This document shows, one piece after another, positions 22,013 to 33,642 of a stretch of DNA of 64,000 bases (its first letter is position 1; each line of letters opens with the position of its first letter). The notes below the pieces were generated by a model. The model made no database searches, was not told the origin of the DNA, and saw only the letters and a program-made list of their open reading frames with translations. The stretch comes from Endocalyx cinctus (taxonomy: Eukaryota > Ascomycota > Sordariomycetes > Amphisphaeriales > Apiosporaceae), in contig BCKC01000002.1 of the NCBI GenBank assembly GCA_001600455.1, positions 5,669,682 to 5,733,681 of the forward strand, read 5' to 3'. A program made the position numbers and the translations under genes.

Positions 22013-24088
22013 ATGTTTTTTCAAGAAGATGGCAAAACGATCGTTCTGAGAGGGGTCAACCTCGCCGATGGTAAATGCCCGCATGGCCTGCCTTCTCATG
22101 TTTTAGGATTTGTAAGCAACGAAACAGGTAAAGACTGTTCTTATGTTGATACCATTTTAAAGTTGGAAGATGCTTCTCATCACCTCAGACGGTTGCGCCA
22201 CGTGGGGTTTAATATCCTTCGTGTGCCTGTTGTCTGGGAGGCGTTAGAACACGAAGGACCCGGAATCTACGATGAAGAATACCTCGAGTACATTGTTAAA
22301 CTCGTGAAGATCTGTAATGATCACGGATTTAAGGTTATCATAAACCCGCACCAAGATATCTGGTCAAGGCATGCGGGGGGTTCCGGTGCTCCGTTATGGA
22401 CACTGCACGCCTGCGGCCTTGACCCGGATTACTTCGGCGAGACTCACGCGTCTGCACGACTCGCCGAATGGCCGCTTGATTCGGAGAAGAAGGACCCGAA
22501 ATCGATGCCGAACATGATGTGGACCACGAACAACAACAGGCTCGCTGCGTGTACCATTTTCACCTTATTCTTTGGCGGGAAGGATTTCGCTCCTAAGTGT
22601 CGGATCGACGGTCGGAATATCCAAGACTACCTGCAGGATCACTACTTCAACGCATACGAGAAGTTGATGGAGAAGCTGGGCGACTTGGTGTTCGCGTACG
22701 ACAGCATGAACGAACCAGAGCCGGGCTACATCGGGTGGAAGCATCTGAACACCAACGTCGAAGACACGGCCAAAATCTGGAGCACTCCGACTCCTATTCA
22801 GAGCATGCGGCTGGGAATGGGCATGAAGCAGAAGGTGCACGAATACCGACTTGGACAGACGGGACCACACAAATGCGGGTTCATGACGGTAGATCCAAAG
22901 CACTCTTGCTGGCTCAAAGAAGAGGACCCCAGGTGGGACTGGAAACGAGACGCATCTTGGCCGCTGAACACTTGTGTTTGGGCTTTGCACGACGTGTGGG
23001 ATATTAATACTGGTGATTTGAAAAAGTCGGATTACTTTAAAAGAATCTTGGCAGATGCGACACCAACCCTGGTCGACGGAGAGGACGACGAGGAGGGTCC
23101 AGGTCCTCCGTCTTTTATCACCACTTACTGGCGAGACTTTCATCGTAGGTGGACCGATATCGTGCGGAAACATTCCTCGAAGGCGATCATGTTTATGCAG
23201 CCGACGCTATTCGAGCCACCGCCGCCGCAGCCGTCCACCAAATCGCCCATCACCGAGGAAATCAAGGCCCCAGAAGGAAGTCCCCAATCCTCCCTGAACG
23301 CGTTTAGCCCCCACTTCTACGACGGGCTCACGATGATGCGGAGACATTGGCACGAGCGCTGGAACGCCGACATCGTCGGCATGATGCGAGGCAAGTACGG
23401 GGCCTTGGGAAAGATCTTTGGGCTCCGGGTCGGGCGCAGCAACGTCAGGAAAGTGATCTCGAGCGAGCTGGGCCAGCTCGCCCGCGACGGCGACGCCAGG
23501 GGGATCCCCACGCTGATCGGGGAGCTCGGCATCCCGTTCGACCTGGACGACGCGAAGGCGTACGGGGACGGCGATTACTCGAGCCAGGTTCAGGCGCTCG
23601 ACGCGATCCTGTCCGGGTGCGACGATCACCTGCTCAGCTATACCCTGTGGGCGTACTCGGCCATCAACGACCACGAGCACGGCGATGGGTGGAACGGCGA
23701 GGATCTGTCCATCTCGTGCTCCGAGACGGGCACTTTCTCCTGTAACGCCCTCCTCGCCGGATTCCGCGCTGCCGCGGCTTGGTGTCGGCCCTACGTCGAG
23801 TCGCTCTCGGGTCGGCCGAAGTCGATGGAATTCGACGTAGAATCGAGTAAGTTCGCGTTGGAAATTGAGTCCGATTGTGCCGGACACGCGACTGTCTACG
23901 TTCCTTGGATACACTACAGGAAGAATCAGTTGGATACGGGCGAGGTTGACGTGGCGGTGGATGTTTCTGTAGGCCAGGTCTCGGTGACGGGTCAGTATCT
24001 TCGATGGGACTACGAGAAGGGAGGCACGTTGAACTTGAAGAGGCGTGGAGGTCCTCTTTCACCTGAAGAGCTCGGTACTCGTTGTTAA
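22013..24088 (+). CDS. GH5 glycosidase, endoglycoceramidase-related / ergosteryl-beta-glucosidase type
   Basis: Intronless 691-residue protein from the ATG at 22013 (in-frame stop at 21998-22000). The N terminus (GKTIVLRGVNL) is the usual opening of fungal endoglycoceramidase-related GH5 proteins, which hydrolyse steryl-glucosides or glucosylceramides in the cytosol or vacuole. Landmarks: ILRVPVVWEALE, INPHQDIWSRHAGGSGAP, acid/base in DSMNEPEPG (Glu234), nucleophile in LIGELGIPFD (Glu504), and a beta-sandwich-like C-terminal 100 residues. No signal peptide or TM segment is visible, which fits an intracellular enzyme. Acting on sterol glucoside rather than ceramide is inferred from family resemblance. 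Codons are GC-rich through the middle. It is divergent from a sugar transporter. Confidence 0.9.
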   Translation: MFFQEDGKTIVLRGVNLADGKCPHGLPSHVLGFVSNETGKDCSYVDTILKLEDASHHLRRLRHVGFNILRVPVVWEALEHEGPGIYDEEYLEYIVKLVKICNDHGFKVIINPHQDIWSRHAGGSGAPLWTLHACGLDPDYFGETHASARLAEWPLDSEKKDPKSMPNMMWTTNNNRLAACTIFTLFFGGKDFAPKCRIDGRNIQDYLQDHYFNAYEKLMEKLGDLVFAYDSMNEPEPGYIGWKHLNTNVEDTAKIWSTPTPIQSMRLGMGMKQKVHEYRLGQTGPHKCGFMTVDPKHSCWLKEEDPRWDWKRDASWPLNTCVWALHDVWDINTGDLKKSDYFKRILADATPTLVDGEDDEEGPGPPSFITTYWRDFHRRWTDIVRKHSSKAIMFMQPTLFEPPPPQPSTKSPITEEIKAPEGSPQSSLNAFSPHFYDGLTMMRRHWHERWNADIVGMMRGKYGALGKIFGLRVGRSNVRKVISSELGQLARDGDARGIPTLIGELGIPFDLDDAKAYGDGDYSSQVQALDAILSGCDDHLLSYTLWAYSAINDHEHGDGWNGEDLSISCSETGTFSCNALLAGFRAAAAWCRPYVESLSGRPKSMEFDVESSKFALEIESDCAGHATVYVPWIHYRKNQLDTGEVDVAVDVSVGQVSVTGQYLRWDYEKGGTLNLKRRGGPLSPEELGTRC

Positions 24089-25329
24089 TATAATCATGTT
24101 ACTTAGGTATCTAAGATTGTATGTCTATCAAGTTTTCCTTCATAAGAATGGATAGGCTGCATTAAAGGGGTCCTCCAAGTCTGATTGTTGGAGGAGCTTT
24201 GGAACTGATAAATAGGTGGATTAAAGAATTACTCAATCTCTGGAGAATTTTGCGCCCATGGCACAGATAATAAAGGACGTAGTAAAGCTCAACAAAGAGT
24301 CACTGTTTCTAAAAGGGTTAATATATTCAGCTAGTTAATAACAACTGACTCATATATTGTCATAATGGTAGGAAGGAGAGAGAAAACTTGTACGTTACTT
24401 GATCCAAGTCTAATAATTATAGGAAATCCGAACTCATATCTTATCTTGAAATTAAAAAAAAGGGGGGCGGGTGGGGAGGGATGAATATATGAGCTCGCAA
24501 TTGACCAGGGGGCCAACGGCGGATCGGCGGTAAACTGAACACGGGTCTACATTTCTGATCTGGATGCCAGGCTCAACTTTTATCTACACCGAGCCTGCGT
24601 TGAAAATTAAAAAAAAAAAAAAAAAAAAATCATAACACAACACACATCGCGAAGATAATACCGTGTACACTAATGGGGGGCTCGTACCGCCGGGAATTAC
24701 CCCTGACCCTAACCGTAACTCGTGTCGTCGCCGCTGGACTAATGCGCAACTTACGCTACGTCTCAGTTCAGTGGTGATTTATAGTGTATTTTCTAGTGGT
24801 ATAACCACTGTAAATAACCACTAAAGTCAAAGTACGCTGACCTTCTGATCAACTGTAACCTCGTTAAGTCGTTGGTAGGTACTTAAGTAGGTAGGCTCCT
24901 TACGCCAAGGAGTGCTGTGCCGTACAAATAGATATTTTTATAAGTATTGATTTGGGAGGCAGACAGGCAGAGTGTTTGATTGTGCGGCACGAAGTGGGTT
25001 GTCTGTTACATTCAAAATAGTCACTAGCTGTATCTATCACCAAGACTTTGGGTCATATTAGACCAATAAAATATTCCCTGAATATCACTGCTTGATATGA
25101 CAGAGACAGAGCTGACAAGTCTGTTTCATCGAGCGGCAACTAGGCGCGTTACTTTTGATCACATTTCAGAGCGGATAGGACTTGACGAAGAAATAAGCCC
25201 CCGCCACGGGTCAACCAACAATCAATTTCTAAGTTTGGTCTTGTGTTTTCAATCTTAAAAGTCTTGCTTGGCCAACTATGATTACCCTTTTTCTTTTCTC
25301 TCGATTATTCCAAAAGACATCGGAATGCT
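24089..25329. other. Intergenic region, AT-rich with homopolymer tracts
   Basis: 1.2 kb without a supported gene. It contains an A21-type tract at 24608-24629 and an imperfect inverted repeat at about 24770-24830 (AGTGGT...ACCACT arms differing by transitions). It also has a TACTTAAGTA palindrome at about 24881 that recurs elsewhere in the window. The 3' end should be the promoter of the glycosyltransferase gene. Confidence 0.5.
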
Positions 25330-26828
25330 ATGGACCCCCGATTCCAGATGTTGCGCCGACCGTCAAGTCCGGCGTTGTTTTTACTGAGCGCTTTTGTCGC
25401 TCTTATTTTCTTCCACTGGATCAGCCAACCGGATTGGCTCAGGCTGCCACGCTCAATCCCATTAAGTCGCACGTCACTCGAGACCGCGTCGTCGCCTCGG
25501 TTAGTTGATGATGTTTATAATGCCACCTTGGGAGTATGTATCATGTTTTTTTTTTTTTTTTTTTTTCCCTCCTCTAAATAATATCAATGTCAGCTCGAAC
25601 ACCTCAAAAAAATTCTGACTTGACTGATTCTAGTTCGAAAAGATATTCGTGATAAATCTACCTTCACGGTCTGATCGCCGGGATGGTATTACCCTCGCCG
25701 CTGCCCTTAGTAATATTGAGTTCGAATTTATTGATGGGATCACGGGCGATACAATCCCGGATAAGGCCGTTCCGATGACATCGGAGAGAAAGCGCCCACC
25801 GGACCCGATGGTAGGTTCGTGGCGCGGACACTTAAATGCGATACAAGAGTAAGTGTTCTTTTCAAGTCTTGCTGGATTTCTGACTGATCAGATCCAAATA
25901 GGATCGTACGGAGGAATCTAACGTCAGCCCTAATACTCGAGGACGACGTGGATTGGAATATCCGGCTCCGAGGCCAGCTGTATGACTTCGCTTTATCATC
26001 GCATTCGTTGACTCAGCCTATGGCTGGAGGAAGCTACGCGGATTTGACTTATCCGAGGCCGTCGAGCATGTCCCCCTCATCAGTACCAGACATTAATTTT
26101 AATCGCAGACCACTGACCGCGCATCCTCAAGTATCGCCGTACGGCGATGAGTGGGAAGTACTATGGATGGGACACTGCGGCATGAGATTTCCATTCCCCG
26201 ATGGAAAAGTTATTCCCAAAGGACGTGCTGTCCAAAATGATATGGTCAGTGAGTCAATATGACGTACGAAATTGTGTAGTTACTGATGGAAGAGACTTGA
26301 GTAGACTGTCCCACAACAGCAATATTTATGGACAATTTCCGACGTCGATGATCTTAGGGAGCAGTACAGAAATCACACTAGGGTGGTGCATCGTGAGTTC
26401 TCACAGTCGGTTGACTAAAACGCATCGCTGCTAATCGCTTCAAAAAAAAAAAAAAAAAACTTACAGACGTCCAAGACGGGATATGTTCGCTAGCGTACGG
26501 CGTCACGCAAACGGCAGCGCGAGAGATCCTATACGAAATTGGTATGAAGGAAGTAAACGCGGCATACGACATATTGCTGCGGTGGTTCTGCGAAGGAACG
26601 GGCGAGCCGAACCGCGGGTACCACAACTGTCTGACGACGCAGCCATCGCTATTCGGAATTCACCTGGCGGCGGGCCCGAAGAAGTCCAACAGTGACATTT
26701 CAGACCATGGCGAAGGGATGCAAGAAGAGAAGACGGAGGTTTTGAGGTATAGCGTTAAGATGAACGCCGAGGCTTTAATGAGAGGCGAGATGGACCGTGT
26801 CATAGACCAATACCCTGACGTGGATTGA
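25330..26828 (+). CDS. GT25-like (LPS glycosyltransferase family) type II membrane glycosyltransferase, 5 exons
   Basis: Predicted 403-residue Golgi-type glycosyltransferase. Exons 25330-25533, 25634-25848, 25902-26244, 26305-26392 and 26467-26828 keep frame (1212 nt). The N terminus has a short basic tail (MDPRFQMLRRP) and one hydrophobic segment (residues 14-29), a type II anchor. The luminal domain opens with IFVINLPSRSDRRD, the hallmark of the GT25/fungal LPS-glycosyltransferase family, followed by LILEDDVDW, the metal/nucleotide-sugar acidic motif. Later blocks include WVLWMGHCG-like and HVQDGICSLAYG segments. Donor and acceptor are unknown. Exon 2 follows a long T tract (25545-25566) inside intron 1. 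The donor of intron 3 (GTCAGT at 26245) was chosen because it restores frame into TVPQQQY. Confidence 0.87.
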
Positions 26829-27105
26829 AGAGACAGTAGATAGAGTACGAAGGCATAGTTAACAGGCCTGATGCACTATGCGCCTTCGGCCTATTACTTA
26901 GTAGTTAACTACCTAGCATATAACAGTATACTGAACTCAACAGCAATATAAATTGATTAATAAGTGTTGGTAAGAACGTAAAAGTTGTGTGGTATTCGCA
27001 TGCTTTTATTGAATCGTTGTAACCGGGAAGTATTCCAAAAAAACATGTTTGGTGGAAAATGTACACACCTACCCAGAAGATGAACAAGAAAAACTTGTAT
27101 AGTTA

Positions 27106-28694
27106 TCAAACCGGTGGAACATGGTTCCAAGAATTGTCCAGTCCAGCGTAGTAGACCCATCTCGTGAAGTTATTTACGACCATTTCACTTCCTTTGCCTA
27201 CTCTCCTTCTGATGCCATTCGCTATTTCCTCCGCCAATTTGTGTCCTTTCTCCTCGTCCAACGCCAACTCAATCGAGTCCATAGCCATGTGCGCGATCTT
27301 GATCAAGTCCTCCTTTCCGATCGGGAACCCCTTCGCCACAGGATCGCCCAGCTTCTCCGTGCACCACAGTGCGCGGATCAGCTTAGCGGCATGACCCTCG
27401 TCGCGGTACACGATCGATCTACGAATGAGCTCAGGCCAGCCGTCTTCCGGCCTACGAGGCGCGTAATTCTGGATTCGCTCGGGGTGTAGCTCCGGGCTTC
27501 CCGTCCCGGCGTACATAACGGCGTCGCAGCGAGCTTTCATTTCAAGAAGTCGCGCCTTGTCCTTACCCGATAACCAGTCTAGAGACAGAAAGACCGGATA
27601 GAAGACGCACGTGGTCGTCGTGTGCAGCGTCACGAAGTCGAGCGCCTCTCGCTTGCCCGATGCCTGAGCTGCCCCGATTATATAAGCGCACGTGTACATG
27701 AGGTCATTCAACTTCGCTTGCAAGTCCTCCGGATTTGAGCCATCCACTCGGAATTTGGACAAGTGGCTAGCGAGCTGTTCGGGAGTTACCCTTAGGAGCA
27801 GGCCGTCGGTGACTTTGTTGAAGCCGTCGGTGTCTCTCACGCCGGACTTCACCACCGGGTCGTTCCGGAGGCCATCTAAGATGTCAAGAAACGACGGTGG
27901 AGAAGATGATGCTATGCTCCCGCTGGTTTCATTCTCAATTTTCTCGACAAACTTCTCGGTTGGCAGTAGGAATAGAGCCGGCCAGTCGTCGTGGGCGCAA
28001 GCGCTGGCTAGACCCTCGGCCACGATACTAGGCTGTTTAAATTCCACACCACCCCCCAGGGTGATAATAGGATGCTCGAGATCTATGATAAACTTTTAGC
28101 TACTGTTGGAAAGTTTTGCTCCGAATCTTTGGATACTTCGGCAGTATGTACTGACCTGAGACCATCCGACAGAGTATACTATTCGCACGGAGATCTCCCT
28201 TGAGCATATACTCCTTGATAGTGGCGGGAACGCCTTTGGTAGCGATTTCATCCTCGAAGAACTTTAAGAAATTCCCATAGCAATCGTTCTGACCTAGACA
28301 CTGGTCGAAGACAACCGGATCACTCAAGTTCTTTTCTGGCAAGTCTTTTTTATCTCCACTATCCGTTTCGATAGGATTTTGGTAGGACTCGTTATAATCC
28401 CACATATCTTGGATTATATCAGGTGTCGCCCCGAGGGCCCAGAGGGCGAGCATGTGGTGGCTCATGTGATCTAGTTCACTGGAAGTTAGCTTGTTGAAGC
28501 GCAGTACGAGAGTGATCGTTCTCTTAACTGTGAAATGTGGAGTTCCATTTCGTGTGAAATGTATGATTTTTCGTTAGAAGCTTAGATACTAGTCTTGCGC
28601 TTTCGTTTTTCAGGCCTTCCACGTGGGTATAACCTGGAGTCAGTATCGACACCTGAACGCTCGTCACACTCGCTGCCTCGCAATCAGAAGTCAT
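27106..28694 (-). CDS. Questin-oxidase-like protein (AflY/GedK family, DUF4243), 3 exons
   Basis: Predicted 485-residue cytosolic enzyme. Exons (minus strand): 28529-28694, 28156-28470, 27106-28082, frame-consistent (1458 nt). The family signature FHNHMSHHMLALWALGA spans the first splice junction; TFHN then HMSHHM is created only by using the TAG acceptor at 28471. Further family blocks: CYGNFLKFFEDEI, ITLGGGVEFKQPSIVAEGL and LHTTTTCVFYP. Characterised relatives catalyse Baeyer-Villiger-type oxidative ring cleavage of anthraquinones (questin oxidase, AflY in aflatoxin biosynthesis) without a recognisable flavin-binding fold. The usual partner polyketide synthase is absent from this window, so the substrate is open. 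The start (MTSDCEAAS) is the Met after which family similarity begins; an in-frame non-ATG extension exists upstream. Confidence 0.88.
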
Positions 28695-29933
28695 AACTAT
28701 TGAAGAGAAATATCTAAGGATCAACCAAAACCTTAAGTTACGTATGCTTCTGAAAATGCTGCGTTGACTTGGAAGATCTATTAAAAGTCAAAGCAACGAC
28801 GGATGACCTATTTATCATTTTCAACCCATTTTCAAATCCGCGCATATTCATATTCTTAACGAGATTCAGGTCGGAAGCCGTACTAACGAGGCCGAGACTC
28901 CATCGGTGATGCGAGCGTAACACCGTCCTTCAATAATCAGGTCATGTGGGGTTGCGGCGCAGCGGACGATCGGTCTCCGAGAATTGTCCTATCAACATCG
29001 GCGATAAAGCTCGCATAGGCGACAAGGCAGGGTATCCATTAGTCAGTATAGTCCTTGACTCGAGTAAGTTACATTTTGTATATCGTTTTTGAACTCAGAT
29101 CTATACCCATGCTGCCATGGCGAGAGCTACTACTATTAATGGTCATGGGAAATCATTCAAGTTATATTCTCTTGGCAATAATGCATCTTACCATTCTCCA
29201 GCGCCTTCGTCAAGTGCAATGCACAAGCCATGTACTCGAGAACTTATACCCTTGTTTCGTACACCATCAGATTCTTAGTATTATAGAGACAGCTCGGACA
29301 TGTACATTGTCCAGTTTCCGCTTTGTTTACTTGCCCAATTTGACGCTCCGCGTAGCATTCAACGGAGTTTAAAAGTGCGAAAGGGGCAGGAACGTGTGCG
29401 AGGAGAGACGATTACTGCCTCAAAGTGATATGCTTAGAGTAGTTACCTTTAAATACTACATTAAGTAGCGAATATGGCGCGATTATTCACAAGTATGTTA
29501 CGTGCGGCATATTATAAACTTAAGGTTGTAGCATTTCCTAATCTTTCCTTTAAATAGCGAAAATACGAAATAAATTGCTTGTAGAGAGAGCCCTTTAGCT
29601 GGTCAACTTCTGGCACTGCTATACAATTTCAATCTGAGCCTTATAATGTACATTCCTGTTGGATTCATCCTCATAAATCCCGCCCAGGGGGTTATCGCTT
29701 GGCCTTAATCATTTGCCAGTGTTGGAATTCGATGTAAGCGATGTGATTTCTCCCTCTTGATCTCCTGGTGCGGAGGCGGATGAGTTTTCTCCAACTTTCC
29801 ATAGGCACGGAAAACGATCCAGGTGAAGGAGAAGAAAAAAAGTAGTTGATTCCTACATCAACGCATATTACAAACTTCAATACATCTGATAAGTCAGAGA
29901 CAATACTCAAAGAAAGTAGTCGGAGAAAGTACA

Positions 29934-29957
29934 ATATATATATATATATATATATAT
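29934..29957. repeat. (TA)n microsatellite
   Basis: About twelve consecutive TA units in the spacer downstream of the questin-oxidase-like gene's upstream region. No function is inferred. Confidence 0.9.
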
Positions 29958-30334
29958 TACCGCAGCTCGTACCTACTTATCAAATATGCTGCGTATAATG
30001 CGCTGCTGCTGGTATTATAGATTATGCATGTCACTTCCTAGAAGACATCGCGTAGACCAACATCCTACGGTATATCTCCTGGCTATCGCTAAAAGATCTT
30101 TACATCCTCGATCCAACAGTCTTTGCTTATAATCTGTTGAAATTTTGATAGTGTAAGATTCCCTTACAAGCCGTCAATTCTGGAACTGTTTATAATACCG
30201 CCTACTAAGCACCTATCCTTATTCTTAATTTCGGTATCATTCTCGGTCAGAACGGCATTAATTCTAGTAAAGTTTACTTGAATTTCGAATAAGGCCATTA
30301 GGTTTAGAATTTATCGCTATCAGTATTTATCAAT

Positions 30335-30873
30335 ATGTCTTCCCCCATAGAAGGTATCACGATTCTTGTTAGCGTTGGTAGCATCTATCATTTCAACCCT
30401 AAGTCGTGTCGTATTCACCTAAGTGGCTCGCTTCTCATCGCGTTCCCGAGAGTAAGATCACCGTGGGATATCGCATTTAATCATGATTGGACTGAGCCTA
30501 CCACCAACGCTGCCACCAAAACGTTTATTGATGCCGGTGAGGTGGAGCAGGATAGCAAGCTCCTATCGACAGAAGGATTTACTAAGCTGCTGAGAAATAT
30601 CCGCGATGCCATCGAACTGGGATACTCCAAAATGCTACTTGACGATGACCTCTTTCGCACGCGGCAGCCTTCCCGGTAGGTCACGGTAACGTACAAGACT
30701 ACGATGACATGTTTTCGTCAGGTCTTCGGTCCTTTCGTACGTGATGGCTTGTCAAGTTATACTACTAAGGAAATCCTCGAGAAGAAATTCGGAATTCCTG
30801 TTGAAACCATACCGGGGGAGATGAACATAAAGACAAGAATGAGAGTAAAGATCAATAAAAAACCACTTGACTA
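30335..30873 (+). pseudogene. Unrecognised ORF interrupted by a single in-frame TAG
   Basis: An ATG at 30335 opens 114 codons ending at TAG 30677-30679. The same frame then continues 64 codons to another TAG at about 30871-30873. Both halves have protein-like composition (for example STEGFTKLLRNIRDAIELG before, and FVRDGLSSYTTKEILEKKFG after the stop). A GTAGGT...TCAG segment around the stop looks like an intron of about 46 bp, but removing it does not restore the downstream frame. A CAG-to-TAG change would explain the stop. I do not recognise the family; it could also be two exons with a border I have misread. Confidence 0.4.
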
Positions 30874-33642
30874 GATGGAAATTAGTAAGGTGAGGCTGAA
30901 GAAGTGTGTATCCTACACTCGTCTTAGACTCAATTAGGATTTCTAGAGGGGCATATTATATATATATGTCAAGTCATCGCTACGTTGGTACAAAAATGGA
31001 TAACAGACAGCAGTAATAGTAGGAAGATCATCGGCACTACAAGACATGGCTGAGGATTTATAAAGAGAATAGAAACTCTTTCTCGCATTGGAGCATCTTT
31101 ACTATAGCCCCTGGTTCTAAATACGAGACGAGGACAAGAAAACAAATTGAGTTACAGCTTCCTAAGGTGGGATATCTAGGGGTAAACATTCAGCTATTTA
31201 TTAACTGAAGATCAAGTAAGTAAGCGATCCAAAATCTAAAATTGAGAAAGAGAAATGTTTCAGGCTATCTGAGAGTGTGATACTTATTTTGTCCCTTACT
31301 GTACTATGCCATTTAGCTTATCAACTTCGCTTTTCTCGTTCTCGCAAAACTCGCGGCCGAATTACACGGCCCGGCGGTTAAGCGACAATCGGCCGCCAAG
31401 CCCCTGATCTATGTAACCGATATTCTACCTATTCCTTCATGCACCGAGCTGCCTTTTTCGGGTAGTACTCCATAGAGCAGCCTTTTCTACTCCCAAAAAT
31501 AGACGCCTGTGGTATTTTCGAAAATTATGATATAAAAAGCGTTTCCTCCCAATAAATATATTTTTCTCAAACGCAAGCGAGAGCCACCCCTACCATCTCC
31601 CTAGGTCGTTTGTTCCTATTCTACTTTCAGAATATGCCTATGCTAGTATATGAACAATTTCTAAGATAATGAGTTGATCAAAAGTATCGTAAACACCGAG
31701 GTCGTAAAAAGGATTTTAGTACTTGATATAGAAGAATACGCGAGGAAAGAGGGATAGGTATTGTCGATATTTTCGTTGCCGCATATCATTAATTATGTCC
31801 GACTAGATAGAACGGCTTAAGGGATTCAGTTAGGTAGGTTTGAGATCTACTACATGTCGGACAGTTACACATATAGCACACGACGAATAAAGAAATGACT
31901 TTATAAATATTTTCATGTTTTCTATAAGCATGCGAGAAAGTTACTCCACGCTGCACGGATATGTATTTGACGGATCAAACTCGCGTTTCTCACAGTATTG
32001 AGATTGTACTATGCTATTAATTAATGTATAATAATCCGTCTCGAAAGACACAGCACGTTATTTATGTGCTTATATGTTGACCATAACCTAATTATAAGTT
32101 GACTACTCCGTAATAATATCACCCTTTTCGCTGAGCTGAAAGATGATGAAGCAAAAGTTCCAGTCTTGGCATAATCATAATACAATTAGGCACCATTTTT
32201 GAATGAGTTGTTCTAATTTGCCCCAGTAAAAAAAAAAAAAAAAAAAACAGTTATACGGAACTCCGTACTCAAAAAAAAGAAGCGTTGTGTTAAATTCTTG
32301 TCCCGTCTGGGTACCCCGTATTGTTTCGGCAGCAGTCAATTATAGGGGCCCTGTCAATTAGTCTAAAGTCTACGAGTATCCATCCCGTATGATAGATAAT
32401 AGATGAGCTTAGATTACCAAGCATTGTGACCACCCGAACTGATATTTAATAATATTGACATGGTACATTCACTTTATGTTGTATTGATGTTTATTTGCAA
32501 AATGCTAGTTTCAAGAATAGACCTGTAATTATACGATACCGGTCGCTTACTTCCGTCTTTGAAACCGATGCGGCCGTCTCTCTATATATAAATATGCACA
32601 ACATCTTCATGTCCTGTAGATCCCTTCGCTTCACGGCTGTGGGAAATTAGACTCGATGCTTACATCACTTTTTTTCTGTACCATTTTTGACATCTAGATG
32701 CGCTTATCTGACTTGAGATGCTGAAGCTTGACCAAGTGTTGACATTTACTGTTACTCTAGAACAGGGGTAGCTTTCTTTCTAACCATGTTTATTTGATAA
32801 AGTTAATGTTCTGACCAAACTTCCTTTTTTTTCTCAATACAGGGGATTTTTTGAATTCTATCTTTATAGCATAGATACACTAATACCTGGGTATAGAAGC
32901 TTGTCTTGTCGGTAACCTTGCGGCGCAGGAGATAAAACGTCGCCGGGATGATAGACATTACTACGCTAAAGAAATTTGACTACATTATCCAGTATCTTGG
33001 CTATTGCTCGATCAATCGTTACAGTAGCTTTACTAAAAACCTCATGAACAATAATATTAGAACCATTTTGTTGCTTGGGAGTATTTACTTAAAAAAAATA
33101 CAAAACTAGCAGTTTGGTACGGTAGTCAAATGATATTGTACGGAAGTATTCTAGCAACTAAGAAATCGGTACAGCTGAAAATAACAAATCCCCTGTGTGG
33201 CTAAGTAGCTTCAAAGCTTGACTAAATTAGGTGAAGATACTGTCGATCTTGTCAGCTCGGAATATCAAAATAGCCGTCCTGGATAAGTCAATATGTATTT
33301 TAGAAGTTCCGTTTCCCATGCATATGCATCCTGTCACTCTAATTATAGTAAGCTCCAAGGTTGTTTAGACGTCAACTAAGCAAGCAGTACCTGAATCTTC
33401 AGCTCGTTACCCCAGACTATCATGACAAAAGACAGTAGGCCGTAAATGAATTCAACAAGTATCCCAAGAATATAAAACCAGTCATGGCATCGTCACAATG
33501 CTTGAATTGCTGTTCTTCTCCCTCATATTACATTCGCCACAAGCGTGAATCTCGGCCGGTATATCGTCGCTGAGTTAAGCCCACTCCATAATCAAATTTG
33601 AGATAATTTTCTATCAACCTGTCTTCCACAACATCCGCCATC

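Larger units (their letters stand above)
28695..33642. other. Gene-poor AT-rich region (about 4.9 kb) with one degraded ORF
   Basis: No intact gene is supported. It contains a (TA)n microsatellite at 29934-29957, the interrupted ORF at 30335-30873, an A17 tract near 32228, and AT-rich spacer throughout. The last few hundred bases should hold the lipoxygenase promoter. Confidence 0.55.

Noticed and set aside
23207..23914. 235-codon minus-strand frame
   Set aside because: It is the antisense shadow of the GH5 gene, whose motifs are clear on the plus strand.
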